Below, piece by piece: positions 8,345-16,924 of a stretch of DNA of 34,065 nucleotides (position 1 is its first letter; every line of letters starts with the position of its first letter). The DNA comes from an uncultured Bacteroidota bacterium (lineage in GTDB: Bacteria; Bacteroidota; Bacteroidia; Chitinophagales; Chitinophagaceae), in assembly GCA_903910765.1 (NCBI GenBank), contig CAIWBA010000136.1, positions 1 to 34,065 of the forward strand, in the 5' to 3' direction. The position numbers and the translations under genes were made by a program. The notes beneath the pieces were generated by a model. The model did not search any database. It saw only the letters and a program-made list of their open reading frames with translations, and had not been told where the DNA came from.

Positions 8345-9623
8345 CAATCGTTTCAATCGCATTCACCAATTTATCTAAATCTTGTATTCTAGTATAAACG
8401 TGAGGTGTAATACGAACACAACTCACACTGTCCCAAACAATACCCACCGTATGTATTTTATAATTTGTATATAATGCATTATCTAATTCCCCGGGGGTCA
8501 AGCCATCCACACTTACCCCACATATCGCACAAGAAAATTCATCTTTTAAAGAGGTGTTAATTTTTACTTTAGGTATTTCTTTCACCCTTGTTGCCCAATA
8601 ATTTTTTAAATAACGGATGCGTTCCTCTTTTCGTTTGCTTCCAATAGCCGTATGAAAATTGATAGCTTCGCCAATACCTTGTTCAATGGGAAAGCTTCTG
8701 GTACCCAATGTTTCAAACTTACGAATATCTGTTCCTTTGGGATTATCATTACAAACAAGCGGCCAAATTTTTTCTATATTTTCTTTTTTAATCCAAAGCA
8801 TTCCACTTCCAATAGGCGCCGATAAAAACTTATGTAGTGAAGTGCCAAAATAATCACAACCCAACTCTGGAATTTTAAAATCCATTAATCCAAAACTATG
8901 CGCACCATCCACAATCGTTTCAATGCCGTGTTTTTTTGCCAACGCACATAATTTTTTAACTGGCATAATTTGTCCGACCCAATTCACCATATGGGTTATG
9001 TGAAATATTTTCGTTCTAGGTGTAATTGCATTTTCATACATGCGCACCATCTCATCTTCGCTTTCGCTTGGAAATTTAAAATCGAGTTGCTTATAAACAA
9101 TACCTTCTCTAGCCGCTCTTTGTTTCCATGCGTTAATCATGTTTGGATAATCAAACTTACTTCCCACTACTTCATCACCAGTCTTTAAGTTTAATCCAAA
9201 GATGACGGTATTTAATGCCTCGGTTGCATTTCGATTAATCGCAATTTCTTCAGGATCACATCCTGCTAATTGTGCAAGTTTATATCTTAGGGGTTCTCTT
9301 CCTTGATCAAGTATGCGCCACATGTAATAGGAAGGACCTTCATTGCTCATTTTATTAAATCTTTCAACGGCCTCTTGCACAATTCTAGGGCTTGGACTAA
9401 CGCCCCCATTATTTAAATTAATCATTGAGGGGCTTACTGTGTAGCCTTGTTGAATGACACTCCAATAATCCTCGTCCATGGCTAACTCCTTTGGACTGAG
9501 CAGTTTTTTTTGCAAATTGATATGTTCAAATTCAGCAGCATGCGCTTGGTTAAATAAACTATTTGCTGAAAAGGCACCTGCCATTAAGCCTAGGTGTTGG
9601 ATAAAATTGCGTCTGTTCGCCAT
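8319..9623 (-). CDS. Secreted class V aminotransferase-fold PLP enzyme (isopenicillin-N-epimerase-like)
   Basis: A 434-residue protein. The ATG at 9623 gives MANRRNFIQHLGLMAGAF, a twin-arginine-like leader, so it is preferred to the upstream ATG at 9653. The fold-type I core is clear: ATEALN near 133-138 for phosphate binding, VDGAHSFG at 238-245 with Asp239 that contacts the pyridine nitrogen, and the Schiff-base lysine K265 in TSLHKFLSAPIGSG. The family includes cysteine desulfurases and isopenicillin N epimerase; exported members of this type are common in Bacteroidota but their reaction is not known. A desulfurase function is unlikely because no mobile-loop cysteine motif is seen. It is transcribed alone, converging on the lipoprotein terminator. 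Confidence 0.85.
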   Translation of the reverse strand: MANRRNFIQHLGLMAGAFSANSLFNQAHAAEFEHINLQKKLLSPKELAMDEDYWSVIQQGYTVSPSMINLNNGGVSPSPRIVQEAVERFNKMSNEGPSYYMWRILDQGREPLRYKLAQLAGCDPEEIAINRNATEALNTVIFGLNLKTGDEVVGSKFDYPNMINAWKQRAAREGIVYKQLDFKFPSESEDEMVRMYENAITPRTKIFHITHMVNWVGQIMPVKKLCALAKKHGIETIVDGAHSFGLMDFKIPELGCDYFGTSLHKFLSAPIGSGMLWIKKENIEKIWPLVCNDNPKGTDIRKFETLGTRSFPIEQGIGEAINFHTAIGSKRKEERIRYLKNYWATRVKEIPKVKINTSLKDEFSCAICGVSVDGLTPGELDNALYTNYKIHTVGIVWDSVSCVRITPHVYTRIQDLDKLVNAIETIAKKSPASK

Positions 9624-9760
9624 AGGTTTATTTTGAATAACTAAGTTAACCAATTAATGACATAATTGAAGCACAAATATTTTATACTTTAACGCAATAA
9701 GTAGTCATTTTTTATAGAAAGCCCTTAAAATAAAAGTTAATAGAAATACTAAAAAAACAA

Positions 9761-9772
9761 CCTAAATTTAGG
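9761..9772. promoter_or_regulatory. Palindrome at the likely promoter of the heme uptake operon
   Basis: CCTAAATTTAGG is a perfect 12-bp palindrome, 18 bp before the TTG start at 9791. It contains TAAATTTA, one base from the TAnnTTTG -7 element. AGCCCT (9720-9725) and AGGGCT (9770-9775) are also complementary. A metal- or heme-responsive repressor could bind here; which one cannot be said. Confidence 0.4.
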
Positions 9773-9790
9773 GCTAGAAAAGCAATTGAA

Positions 9791-10306
9791 TTGAGACAGC
9801 TCTCCTGCGCCATATTATTATTTTTAGCATTAAGTAGCCAATTGGGTACCTATATGGTATATGCTGTTCAGCAAGCATTAAACAAGGAAAATATTGCACA
9901 ACAAATGGCGAAAAAATTGCCTGAAAGCGCATTCGTTAAAATAAAAAATAATCATGAAATTAAATGGGAAGAAGAAGGAAGAGAATTTTATCTCGGTGGT
10001 ACTTTTTATGATATAGTTAAAACAGAATTTGTTAAAGGAGAAACATGGTTTTATTGTATTAATGATACCATGCAAAGTAATTTATATAATAATTATACTG
10101 CATCATTAAAAACCAATAATGAATCTCTTCCGCTTAGTAAAGGCAACAAACAGACATTAAAATTTTCTCTTTCTTATTTTATACTTTATAATAATAATGA
10201 ATTAGTAGTAGTTCCTACTTTGAATAAGAATCATTTTAATTTAATAACAAAGGATTTAAAATCAATGTTATTAGAAGTAAATGCACCCCCTCCACGATTG
10301 GCCTAG
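9791..10306 (+). CDS. Small membrane-anchored protein preceding a TonB receptor, unknown function
   Basis: A 171-residue protein starting at a TTG. That start supplies the whole hydrophobic segment (about 3-25, ending LGTYMVYAVQQ), while the first ATG at codon 22 would remove it. The rest is periplasmic: a charged KKLPESAFVKIKN stretch, then EEEGREFYLGGTFYDIVKTEF and WFYCINDTMQ. A short Pro-rich tail, NAPPPRLA, closes it. Small proteins with this EFxxxGxxYDIVK plus CINDxxE pattern sit before TonB receptors in many Bacteroidota; this is from memory and the function is not known. It is the first gene of the uptake operon, 75 bp ahead of the receptor. Possible roles include a receptor accessory factor or a metal sensor. 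Confidence 0.65.
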   Translation: MRQLSCAILLFLALSSQLGTYMVYAVQQALNKENIAQQMAKKLPESAFVKIKNNHEIKWEEEGREFYLGGTFYDIVKTEFVKGETWFYCINDTMQSNLYNNYTASLKTNNESLPLSKGNKQTLKFSLSYFILYNNNELVVVPTLNKNHFNLITKDLKSMLLEVNAPPPRLA

Positions 10307-10329
10307 ATTTTTTATTCGTCAATTCCACA

Positions 10330-10347
10330 CCTCAAATTATTTTGAGG
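10330..10347 (+). other. Small hairpin between the 171-aa gene and the TonB receptor
   Basis: CCTCAAA and TTTGAGG form a perfect 7-bp stem with a TTAT loop, without a T-run after it. It may separate or stabilise the two halves of the operon mRNA. It is too weak to call a terminator. Confidence 0.35.
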
Positions 10348-10381
10348 AGATCATTATTTCACACATATTAAATTTTATTGA

Positions 10382-12799
10382 ATGAAACTTAATAGCTTCA
10401 TCTTATTCCTATTTTTATTAAGCAGCCAATTTGCTTTTGCTCAAAATAAATATTCAGGCAAAGTGCTGGATGCGATTACACAAAAACCATTAGTACGCGC
10501 TACAGTCATTGCTGGCTCAGAAAAAACGACGACCAACAATGAAGGACAATTCAGTATTACTGGGACTAATAAAATTACTATATCATTTATTGGATATGAG
10601 CCCGCCACCCAAATTTTAGGTGCATCAACAGGAGCGCTTACTATCTATTTAACACCCATTGCATTATCATTAGCGCAAGTAGAAGTAACTAATTCTTCGA
10701 ATCCCAATAAATCAATTTTATACCAACCAGGATCAATCTCAAAAATTGGTGCCACTGAAATTAGACGCAATACCGGCTTGTTTATGGATGATGCAATTCA
10801 AACCAATATTACTGGTGTATCCATGGCACGTCGTTCGGTAGCTGGCGGACAACAATTAAATATAAGAGGATATGGAAATGGCACACGTGGGACACGCGGC
10901 GTGAGTAGTAATTTTGATGGTCAAGGTTATAAAGTATATTTAAATGGCATTCCTTTAACGGATGCAGAAGGTATTACTACGATGGATGATATTGATTTTG
11001 GAACAATTGCCAATGTTGAAATTTCAAAAGGTCCCGCTAGTACTTTATATGGCTTAGCCATTGCAGGAGCGGTGAATTTAACTACTGAAAAAGCGGAAAA
11101 GGGTAAAACAAGTATTGCACAACAAATTTTGACGGGTAGTTATGGATTGAGACGCTTCACAACTACTTTAAAAGCGGGTTCGGAAAAATCTTCATTATTA
11201 GTAAATTATGGTTCGCAAAAAACGGATGGTTACACGATTCATAATGCGTCTAAAAAAGATTTCGTCAATGTAGTTGCAGATTTACAACCTAATGCAAAAA
11301 ATAATTTCAGTGTTTATGCAGGGTATAGTAACAGTTATGATCAACGTTCGGGTGAATTAACGATTGCGCAGTGGGAAGCGAATGATTATTCTGGCAACCC
11401 AGACTATATTAAAAGAGATGGACATAGTAATGTAGTTAGTTTTAAAACAGGCGTAAGCCATGTATACAATCATAGTCAAAATGTATCTATTACATCAGCT
11501 GTATTTGGTATTGGTTTTAATAGCAATGCAAGTTCTGCTGCCGGCTGGACAGATAAAAATACAGTCAACTATGGTTTAAGAACTTCAGTTAATACTAAAA
11601 TACCCATTTCAAATGAGGTGACTTTAGGTGGCGTGACGGGTATTGAAACACAACAACAGGTGGGTCAAGTAGTTGGATATAGTATGAAGCAAAGCCCGTT
11701 GGATTTAGCGACGGTATGGATCTATGGATTAAACCCGTATTGGGTTATTAATACAGCAACTTCCAATGTGTATGCAACTAGCACCAATCGTCATTTATTT
11801 ACAGAATGGACTTTGTCTTTACCAAAGGACTTTTCAATAGTTGCAGGTGTTGGAACAAGTATGATGCATATTAATTTAAATGATCGTTTCAACACGGCAC
11901 TGACTACAAGACCAGCCACCTTTGATACTGCCTATAAGTCGATGGTTTCGCCACATTTTGCGATTAACAAAGTAATCAATAAACATATTTCCTTGTATGC
12001 TTCTTATAGCACAGGATATAAAGCACCCACCAGTTCTTATTTTTATATAACTACGCCTGCAGTAACTACACCTGCAACACCGGCTACTGGTAGTTTAAAT
12101 CAAGTGTTATCGCCTGAAAAAGGAAATCAATTTGAATTAGGTACCAAGGGACAATTATTTAATAATAAACTGACTTTTGAATTGGCTTATTTCAGTACTG
12201 TTTTTTCTAAAAAAATGACTGCAATTTCTGTAGTGTCACCTGCTTCACCCAGCACTACCTTATATACTTATGTTGTGAATGGAGGAGATCAATTACACAA
12301 AGGAATTGAGGCAATGTTAAAATATACACTATTTGAATCGAATGCTGCTTTCATTAGTTCCTTACGTCCATTTGCCAATTTTACTTATTCTAATTTCACT
12401 TACGGGAATAATTTTAAAATACAAAAGTCAGTAGTGTTGACTGAGGACTACTCAGGCAAAATGGTTGCTGGCGTACCTAAATATGTAGTTAATTTTGGAT
12501 TTGATTTAATCACCCAGCCAGGTTGGTATGCAAATGCAACATATAATTATAGAGATAAAACGCCTATTACTTCATTGAATGATTTTTATGCCTCATCCTA
12601 TAATTTATTAAATGGAAAATTAGGTTATCAAACAGCCTTGTCTAAAAAAATAAATTTTGATGCATATATAGGGGCTAGTAATATTACAGGGGTAAAGTAT
12701 CCAATGATGATTTTTGCAAATCAATTACCAGATACATACACAGCAGCGCCTTCGGAAGCAGTTATCTTTGGCGGCATCAATTTAAAATATAATTTCTAA
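10382..12799 (+). CDS. TonB-dependent outer-membrane receptor of a heme-type uptake operon
   Basis: An 805-residue receptor. The signal peptide is cut near FAFA (residue 20). A CarboxypepD_reg-like domain spans ~23-96, the plug ~110-240 (with QLNIRGYG, VYLNGIPLTDAEG and EISKGPASTLYG), and the 22-strand barrel runs to the terminal ...GGINLKYNF with its aromatic last residue. Such receptors carry bulky ligands across the outer membrane with TonB energy. The three genes behind it encode a binding lipoprotein, a permease and an ATPase of the HmuTUV type, so heme is the likeliest cargo. I did not find the FRAP/NPNL-type signature of classic heme receptors, so a siderophore or cobalamin stays possible. 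The next gene starts 10 bp after it. Confidence 0.9.
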   Translation: MKLNSFILFLFLLSSQFAFAQNKYSGKVLDAITQKPLVRATVIAGSEKTTTNNEGQFSITGTNKITISFIGYEPATQILGASTGALTIYLTPIALSLAQVEVTNSSNPNKSILYQPGSISKIGATEIRRNTGLFMDDAIQTNITGVSMARRSVAGGQQLNIRGYGNGTRGTRGVSSNFDGQGYKVYLNGIPLTDAEGITTMDDIDFGTIANVEISKGPASTLYGLAIAGAVNLTTEKAEKGKTSIAQQILTGSYGLRRFTTTLKAGSEKSSLLVNYGSQKTDGYTIHNASKKDFVNVVADLQPNAKNNFSVYAGYSNSYDQRSGELTIAQWEANDYSGNPDYIKRDGHSNVVSFKTGVSHVYNHSQNVSITSAVFGIGFNSNASSAAGWTDKNTVNYGLRTSVNTKIPISNEVTLGGVTGIETQQQVGQVVGYSMKQSPLDLATVWIYGLNPYWVINTATSNVYATSTNRHLFTEWTLSLPKDFSIVAGVGTSMMHINLNDRFNTALTTRPATFDTAYKSMVSPHFAINKVINKHISLYASYSTGYKAPTSSYFYITTPAVTTPATPATGSLNQVLSPEKGNQFELGTKGQLFNNKLTFELAYFSTVFSKKMTAISVVSPASPSTTLYTYVVNGGDQLHKGIEAMLKYTLFESNAAFISSLRPFANFTYSNFTYGNNFKIQKSVVLTEDYSGKMVAGVPKYVVNFGFDLITQPGWYANATYNYRDKTPITSLNDFYASSYNLLNGKLGYQTALSKKINFDAYIGASNITGVKYPMMIFANQLPDTYTAAPSEAVIFGGINLKYNF

Positions 12800-12809
12800 A
12801 ACATAAAAT

Positions 12810-13700
12810 ATGAACAAGCTTTTATTTATTTTATTGGGTGTTGTCGTATTAAGTTCTTGCGGCAGATTTAATAATAGAGAAGTAGATGGCACTAAGGATT
12901 TACGAATTGTATCCTTATCTAAACACCTGACTGAATTTACTTTTGCTTTAGGCAAAGGACATGATTTAGTAGGGGTAGATTGGAGTAGTACTTATCCAGA
13001 TAGCGCTAAATTAATTAAGCCAGTTGGTTATCATAGGGCTTTGAATCCAGAAGGGATCATTTCGATGATGCCTGATATGGTCATACATAGTAATGACATA
13101 GGTCCAGAAACGGTTTTACCTCAAATTCAAAAAGCAGGCTTAAACTGCAAGGCTTTTGGTAATGCCAATACCATCGATAGTGCCAAAATGTTATTGAAAG
13201 AGTTGGGTGTTTTTTTTGGTGTAAGCGCTAAAGCTGATTCACTTTGTGGCGTGATGGATGCGGGAATAGCCCATGCGAATAATGCATTAAAAGCAATGCA
13301 AATAAAAGATACCCCTACAGTAATGATTATACATTTTGGACGCGCAAGTAATGTTTATTTTGTGATGAGTGGAAGAAAAGGGGTGGCCGATCAATTGATT
13401 CAGATGGCAGGCGCAAAGGTAGCACTCTATGATGCCAAAGGTGCAAGACAAATAAGTGCTGAAGCCATTGCGGAAGCCAACCCTGATATTATTATTGCGA
13501 CCGATTTTGGTTATGATCAAATGGGTAATATGGATAAATTTATATCAGGCGTTCCTGGTGTCGCTTTAACCAAAGCAGGAAAAAATAAAAGAATCCTAAG
13601 ATTTGAAGAACATGATTTAACTTACTATGGTCCAAGAACTGGAGATAATATTATTAACTTGATGCAATTATTTTATCCAACTTTGAATGCGTCCAAATAA
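12810..13700 (+). CDS. hmuT: Heme-type ABC transporter substrate-binding lipoprotein
   Basis: A 296-residue lipoprotein with lipobox LSSC (Cys17). The class III binding-protein fold is shown by RIVSLSKHLTEFTFALGKG, then GVDWSSTYPDSA, KPVGYHRALNPEGI and MPDMVIH. GYxRALxxEG is a feature of HmuT-type hemin-binding proteins, where the tyrosine is a known heme ligand, and YYGPRTGDNI near the end also fits that family. It would bind the cargo released by the TonB receptor and hand it to the permease. Its 3' end overlaps the permease gene by 14 bp, so the two are translationally coupled. The symbol rests on similarity of pattern. A BtuF or FecB-like cargo is the main alternative. Confidence 0.8.
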   Translation: MNKLLFILLGVVVLSSCGRFNNREVDGTKDLRIVSLSKHLTEFTFALGKGHDLVGVDWSSTYPDSAKLIKPVGYHRALNPEGIISMMPDMVIHSNDIGPETVLPQIQKAGLNCKAFGNANTIDSAKMLLKELGVFFGVSAKADSLCGVMDAGIAHANNALKAMQIKDTPTVMIIHFGRASNVYFVMSGRKGVADQLIQMAGAKVALYDAKGARQISAEAIAEANPDIIIATDFGYDQMGNMDKFISGVPGVALTKAGKNKRILRFEEHDLTYYGPRTGDNIINLMQLFYPTLNASK

Positions 13701-14727
13701 TAAAATATTTTTTAGCTTATTATCAGTACTACTTGTATTGGTTTTAATTGCAGCTATTGCATTTGGGGCAGTTCGTATTTTGCCTTCTGAAATGTTAGCT
13801 GCAATTGAACATTGGTTTAAATTAGAACCATCGAAGTCAATTTATGAAAATGTTTTTTTACAATTAAGATTACCGAGGGTTTTGTTATGCGCCATTACGG
13901 GTGCAATATTAGCGGTATCAGGTGTATTAATGCAAGGACTATTTAGAAACCCTGTGGTAGAGCCAGGACTTATAGGAACAAGTGCTGGCGCTGCTTTTGG
14001 GGCTTCTATTGTATTTAGCTTAAGCCCATTTATGTCGCCTATTTTTAAAACACTATTGGGGCCATTCTTAGTCCCAGTATTTGCATTTGCTGGTGGTTTG
14101 GGGGCAACATTTATGGTGTACAGTTTGGCGAAAAACAATAAAAGAGTTTCCATACTTCCTTTATTATTAGTGGGTATGGCAATCAATGCGATTGGATTAA
14201 GCGGTGTTGGACTCATGACTTATATTGCTAGAGATCCGCAAGCAAGAAGCATCACTTTTTGGAATTTAGGTACCTTCTCGGGCGCTTCTTGGTTTCAAGT
14301 ATTTTTTACTGGCATTGTTGCTATTATATGTATTCTTATTGCTTTTAAACAAGCAAAAAAATTAAATGTTCTTTTGTTAGGAGAACAAGAAGCAGGGTAT
14401 TTAGGTGTGGAAGTAAATAAATTAAAAACAAGCATTTTAATTGTCAATACAGCCATGGTTTCAGTGGCTACTTCATTTGTTGGTGTGATTGCTTTTATGG
14501 GTTTAATTGTACCACATGTGTTACGACTTTTGATAGGAAGTGACAATCGAAAATTAATCCCAGCCTCCGTATTGATGGGTGCTTTATTGTTAACCCTTGC
14601 AGATATGGGTGCGCGACTTTTGCTTGCACCTGCTGAAATGCCTATTGGTATTATTACTTCTATTGTTGGTGCGCCATTATATATTTTTCTGTTAAAGAAA
14701 TATCAATTCAATCAAAACGATTTGTAA
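13687..14727 (+). CDS. hmuU: FecCD-family ABC transporter permease
   Basis: A 346-residue protein with about nine to ten membrane segments. The signature LRLPRVLLCAITGAILAVSG and MQGLFRNPVVEPGLIGTSAG are the core of the FecCD/BtuC family, as is GLIVPHVLRLLIGSDNR, the loop that contacts the ATPase. It forms the inner-membrane channel for the cargo bound by the upstream lipoprotein. The ATG at 13687 lies inside the upstream gene and gives a normal N-terminus. The ATPase gene begins 2 bp after it. Choice of hmuU over btuC is by the neighbouring HmuT- and HmuV-like genes only. Confidence 0.88.
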   Translation: MRPNNKIFFSLLSVLLVLVLIAAIAFGAVRILPSEMLAAIEHWFKLEPSKSIYENVFLQLRLPRVLLCAITGAILAVSGVLMQGLFRNPVVEPGLIGTSAGAAFGASIVFSLSPFMSPIFKTLLGPFLVPVFAFAGGLGATFMVYSLAKNNKRVSILPLLLVGMAINAIGLSGVGLMTYIARDPQARSITFWNLGTFSGASWFQVFFTGIVAIICILIAFKQAKKLNVLLLGEQEAGYLGVEVNKLKTSILIVNTAMVSVATSFVGVIAFMGLIVPHVLRLLIGSDNRKLIPASVLMGALLLTLADMGARLLLAPAEMPIGIITSIVGAPLYIFLLKKYQFNQNDL

Positions 14728-14729
14728 TT

Positions 14730-15506
14730 ATGTTAGCAGCAAAACAGTTAAAATATAATATTGGGAATAAACGTATTTTGGATAATATTTCAGTTAATTT
14801 TTTACCTGGCACTTGTAATTTAATTATTGGCCCCAATGGATCAGGCAAGTCGACGCTTATAAAATTATTAAGTGGAGCGCTAGAGAATTTCGAGGGAGAA
14901 GTGAATTATGATGGTGTGAATTTAAAAACCTTTAATAAGCAAACTCTGGCTTCCTGTAGAGCAGTATTAAGCCAGCAAACGGAATTAAGTTTTCCCATGT
15001 TGGTGGAAGAAGTGGTTTTATTGGGCAGGAATCCGCATTTTGAATTTAATCCCAATAAAAAAGACATTGCTATTGTTCATGAAGTTATTTCATTATTAGA
15101 CCTAAATGACTTTATAAAAAGAAATTACCAAAGCTTAAGTGGTGGCGAAAAACAACGTGTTCATTATGCACGTGTATTGGCTCAAATATGGGACAGACCA
15201 AATAGAGCGCATCGTTATTTATTTTTAGATGAGCCTTTAAATAATTTAGATATTTATTACCAACAATTATTTTTATCTATTGCTGTTAAGTTATTAAATG
15301 AAACAACTACTTTAATTGGAGTTGTACATGATATTAATATTGCATTAAGATATGCAGATCAACTTTTCTTTTTAAAGGATGGGGCCTTAATTGAAAATGG
15401 CGTCCCCGAAAAAATCGTGAACGCCATTTTGCTAAAAAATGTATTTAATATAGAGACCCAAGTAATTGTTCATCCTTCTACTGGAAAACCAGTAGTTATA
15501 TTTTAG
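14730..15506 (+). CDS. hmuV: Heme-type ABC transporter ATP-binding protein
   Basis: A 258-residue ATPase with all nucleotide-binding motifs: Walker A GPNGSGKST (34-42), Q-loop SQQ (81-83), signature LSGGEKQR (136-143), Walker B YLFLDEP (163-169) and switch His200 in GVVHD. The phrases FPMLVEEVVLLGRNPHF and YARVLAQIW followed by a short insert before RYLFLDEP are the HmuV pattern (heme exporters and BtuD differ here). It powers import through the FecCD permease. Last gene of the operon. Its stop overlaps the end of the convergent Gfo/Idh gene by 11 bp and no terminator hairpin is visible between them. Confidence 0.88.
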   Translation: MLAAKQLKYNIGNKRILDNISVNFLPGTCNLIIGPNGSGKSTLIKLLSGALENFEGEVNYDGVNLKTFNKQTLASCRAVLSQQTELSFPMLVEEVVLLGRNPHFEFNPNKKDIAIVHEVISLLDLNDFIKRNYQSLSGGEKQRVHYARVLAQIWDRPNRAHRYLFLDEPLNNLDIYYQQLFLSIAVKLLNETTTLIGVVHDINIALRYADQLFFLKDGALIENGVPEKIVNAILLKNVFNIETQVIVHPSTGKPVVIF

Positions 15507-16806
15507 GCAAGCTATATCCATTGTGATATGCTTTCATAAAATATTCCTTATTGATAGCTGCATCTGTAAATACATTTTTATTCTCATCCCAGTTTACTTT
15601 TTTACCTGAACGATAAGCGATATTACCCATTTGTGCAATGGTTGCAATATGTGCCCCTTCTTCAATAGAGCAATGTAAACTTTGTGGTGTATTGTTTCTG
15701 ATGGCGTTGGTAAAATTTAACCAATGCAATTCTACGCCCTTGTCCTCGCTTTTATGTCTTGCGATAGCTACTTTATTTTTGGCTTGTCTTTCCTCAATCA
15801 CTTCCCAACCACCGCGATCTAATATTAATGTTCCATTGTTGCCAATAAAAGCAATTCCGTGATCGCGACCATAAGAACCATTGTCAATGCCCATGGCTGA
15901 ATCCCATACCAAATTGAACTTATCAAACTCATATAAAGTAGTTAAAGTATCTGGTGTTTCTTCGGCTAATTCAGGATAAGCAAATTTGCCCCCTAAAGCA
16001 CTGACACTTTTTGGGTTACCTGCTTTCATACCTTGAATGGCATAATCTAATAGATGCACGCCCCAATCGGTCATCAAGCCACCTGCGTAATCCCAAAACC
16101 ATCTAAAATGAAAATGGAATCGGCTTGCATTAAACTCACGGGTAGGTGCTGGACCCAGCCAAGTTTTATAATCAATCCCTGCAGGCACCGCGCTATTCGC
16201 TACCACTGGTTGCGGACGCATCCAACCCTGATAACACCAAACTTTGGTGGTACGTATATTACCCAGTTGTCCAGAATGAACCACATCTAATGCATCCTTA
16301 AAATGTTTTTGACTGCGTTGCCATTGTCCTACTTGTACAATACGATTGTACCTGTTTTTTGCAGCCACCATTGCATTACATTCGCCGATAGAGTTACCTG
16401 CTGGCTTTTCAACATACACATGTTTTCCAGCAGAACAAGCATTGATCATTTGTAATGCATGCCAATGATCGGGTGTACCTACAATTACAATATCAATATC
16501 TTTTCGGTCTAAAATTTTTTTGTAATCACTATAGGTATCAATTTTTTGAACGCCTGGTTGTTTGATTAAAAGTTCTGCTTTTCTTTTATTTAAAACATTT
16601 TCGTCAATGTCACATAAAGCAACCACTTCAAGGTTAGGTACAGAGAGTGCAGCCATGGTATTGGACCATCCCATACCATTCACACCAATAGTAGCAACAC
16701 GTAAAGTATCGGTGTTGAAAATTTTACTATTGGCAAAAATATTGGAAGTCATTAAAGCTCCTGAAGCTAAGGCAGTGTTTCTTATAAAGATTCTTCGGCT
16801 GTTCAT
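15496..16806 (-). CDS. Secreted Gfo/Idh/MocA-family oxidoreductase
   Basis: A 436-residue NAD(P)-dependent sugar dehydrogenase-fold protein. The leader MNSRRIFIRNTALASGAL is twin-arginine-like. The Rossmann motif is VATIGVNGMGW (37-47), the VIVGTPDHWHA strand-turn is at 107-117, and the diagnostic EKPAG is at 133-137. The C-terminal beta-sheet domain contains the family's DWGVHLLD. Exported members carry a bound cofactor and act on sugars or amino sugars, for example retaining glycosidases of the Gfo/Idh type; which applies here cannot be told. It has its own upstream region containing a perfect 16-bp inverted repeat at 16841-16881, and its 3' end overlaps the heme ATPase gene. Confidence 0.88.
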   Translation of the reverse strand: MNSRRIFIRNTALASGALMTSNIFANSKIFNTDTLRVATIGVNGMGWSNTMAALSVPNLEVVALCDIDENVLNKRKAELLIKQPGVQKIDTYSDYKKILDRKDIDIVIVGTPDHWHALQMINACSAGKHVYVEKPAGNSIGECNAMVAAKNRYNRIVQVGQWQRSQKHFKDALDVVHSGQLGNIRTTKVWCYQGWMRPQPVVANSAVPAGIDYKTWLGPAPTREFNASRFHFHFRWFWDYAGGLMTDWGVHLLDYAIQGMKAGNPKSVSALGGKFAYPELAEETPDTLTTLYEFDKFNLVWDSAMGIDNGSYGRDHGIAFIGNNGTLILDRGGWEVIEERQAKNKVAIARHKSEDKGVELHWLNFTNAIRNNTPQSLHCSIEEGAHIATIAQMGNIAYRSGKKVNWDENKNVFTDAAINKEYFMKAYHNGYSLPKI

Positions 16807-16840
16807 GTGAGAATAGTTTAAGTTTTAAAATAAGTACTAT

Positions 16841-16881
16841 GTTAAATATAATTATTTTTTGGTTCAATAATTATATTTAAC
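16841..16881. repeat. Perfect 16-bp inverted repeat between two minus-strand genes
   Basis: GTTAAATATAATTATT (16841-16856) is the exact reverse complement of AATAATTATATTTAAC (16866-16881), with a 9-bp loop TTTTGGTTC. It lies 44 bp after the TonB receptor stop and 35 bp before the oxidoreductase start. There is no G/C core or T-run as expected of an ordinary terminator. It could be an operator, an mRNA processing stem or a trace of a small mobile element. Confidence 0.8.
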
Positions 16882-16924
16882 CCACTTTTTAATTTCTATA
16901 ATTAAACGAAATAATCTTAAAATT

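Noticed and set aside
13842-14216. 124-codon open frame antisense to the FecCD permease
   Set aside because: Lies wholly inside a well-supported gene and has no own features.
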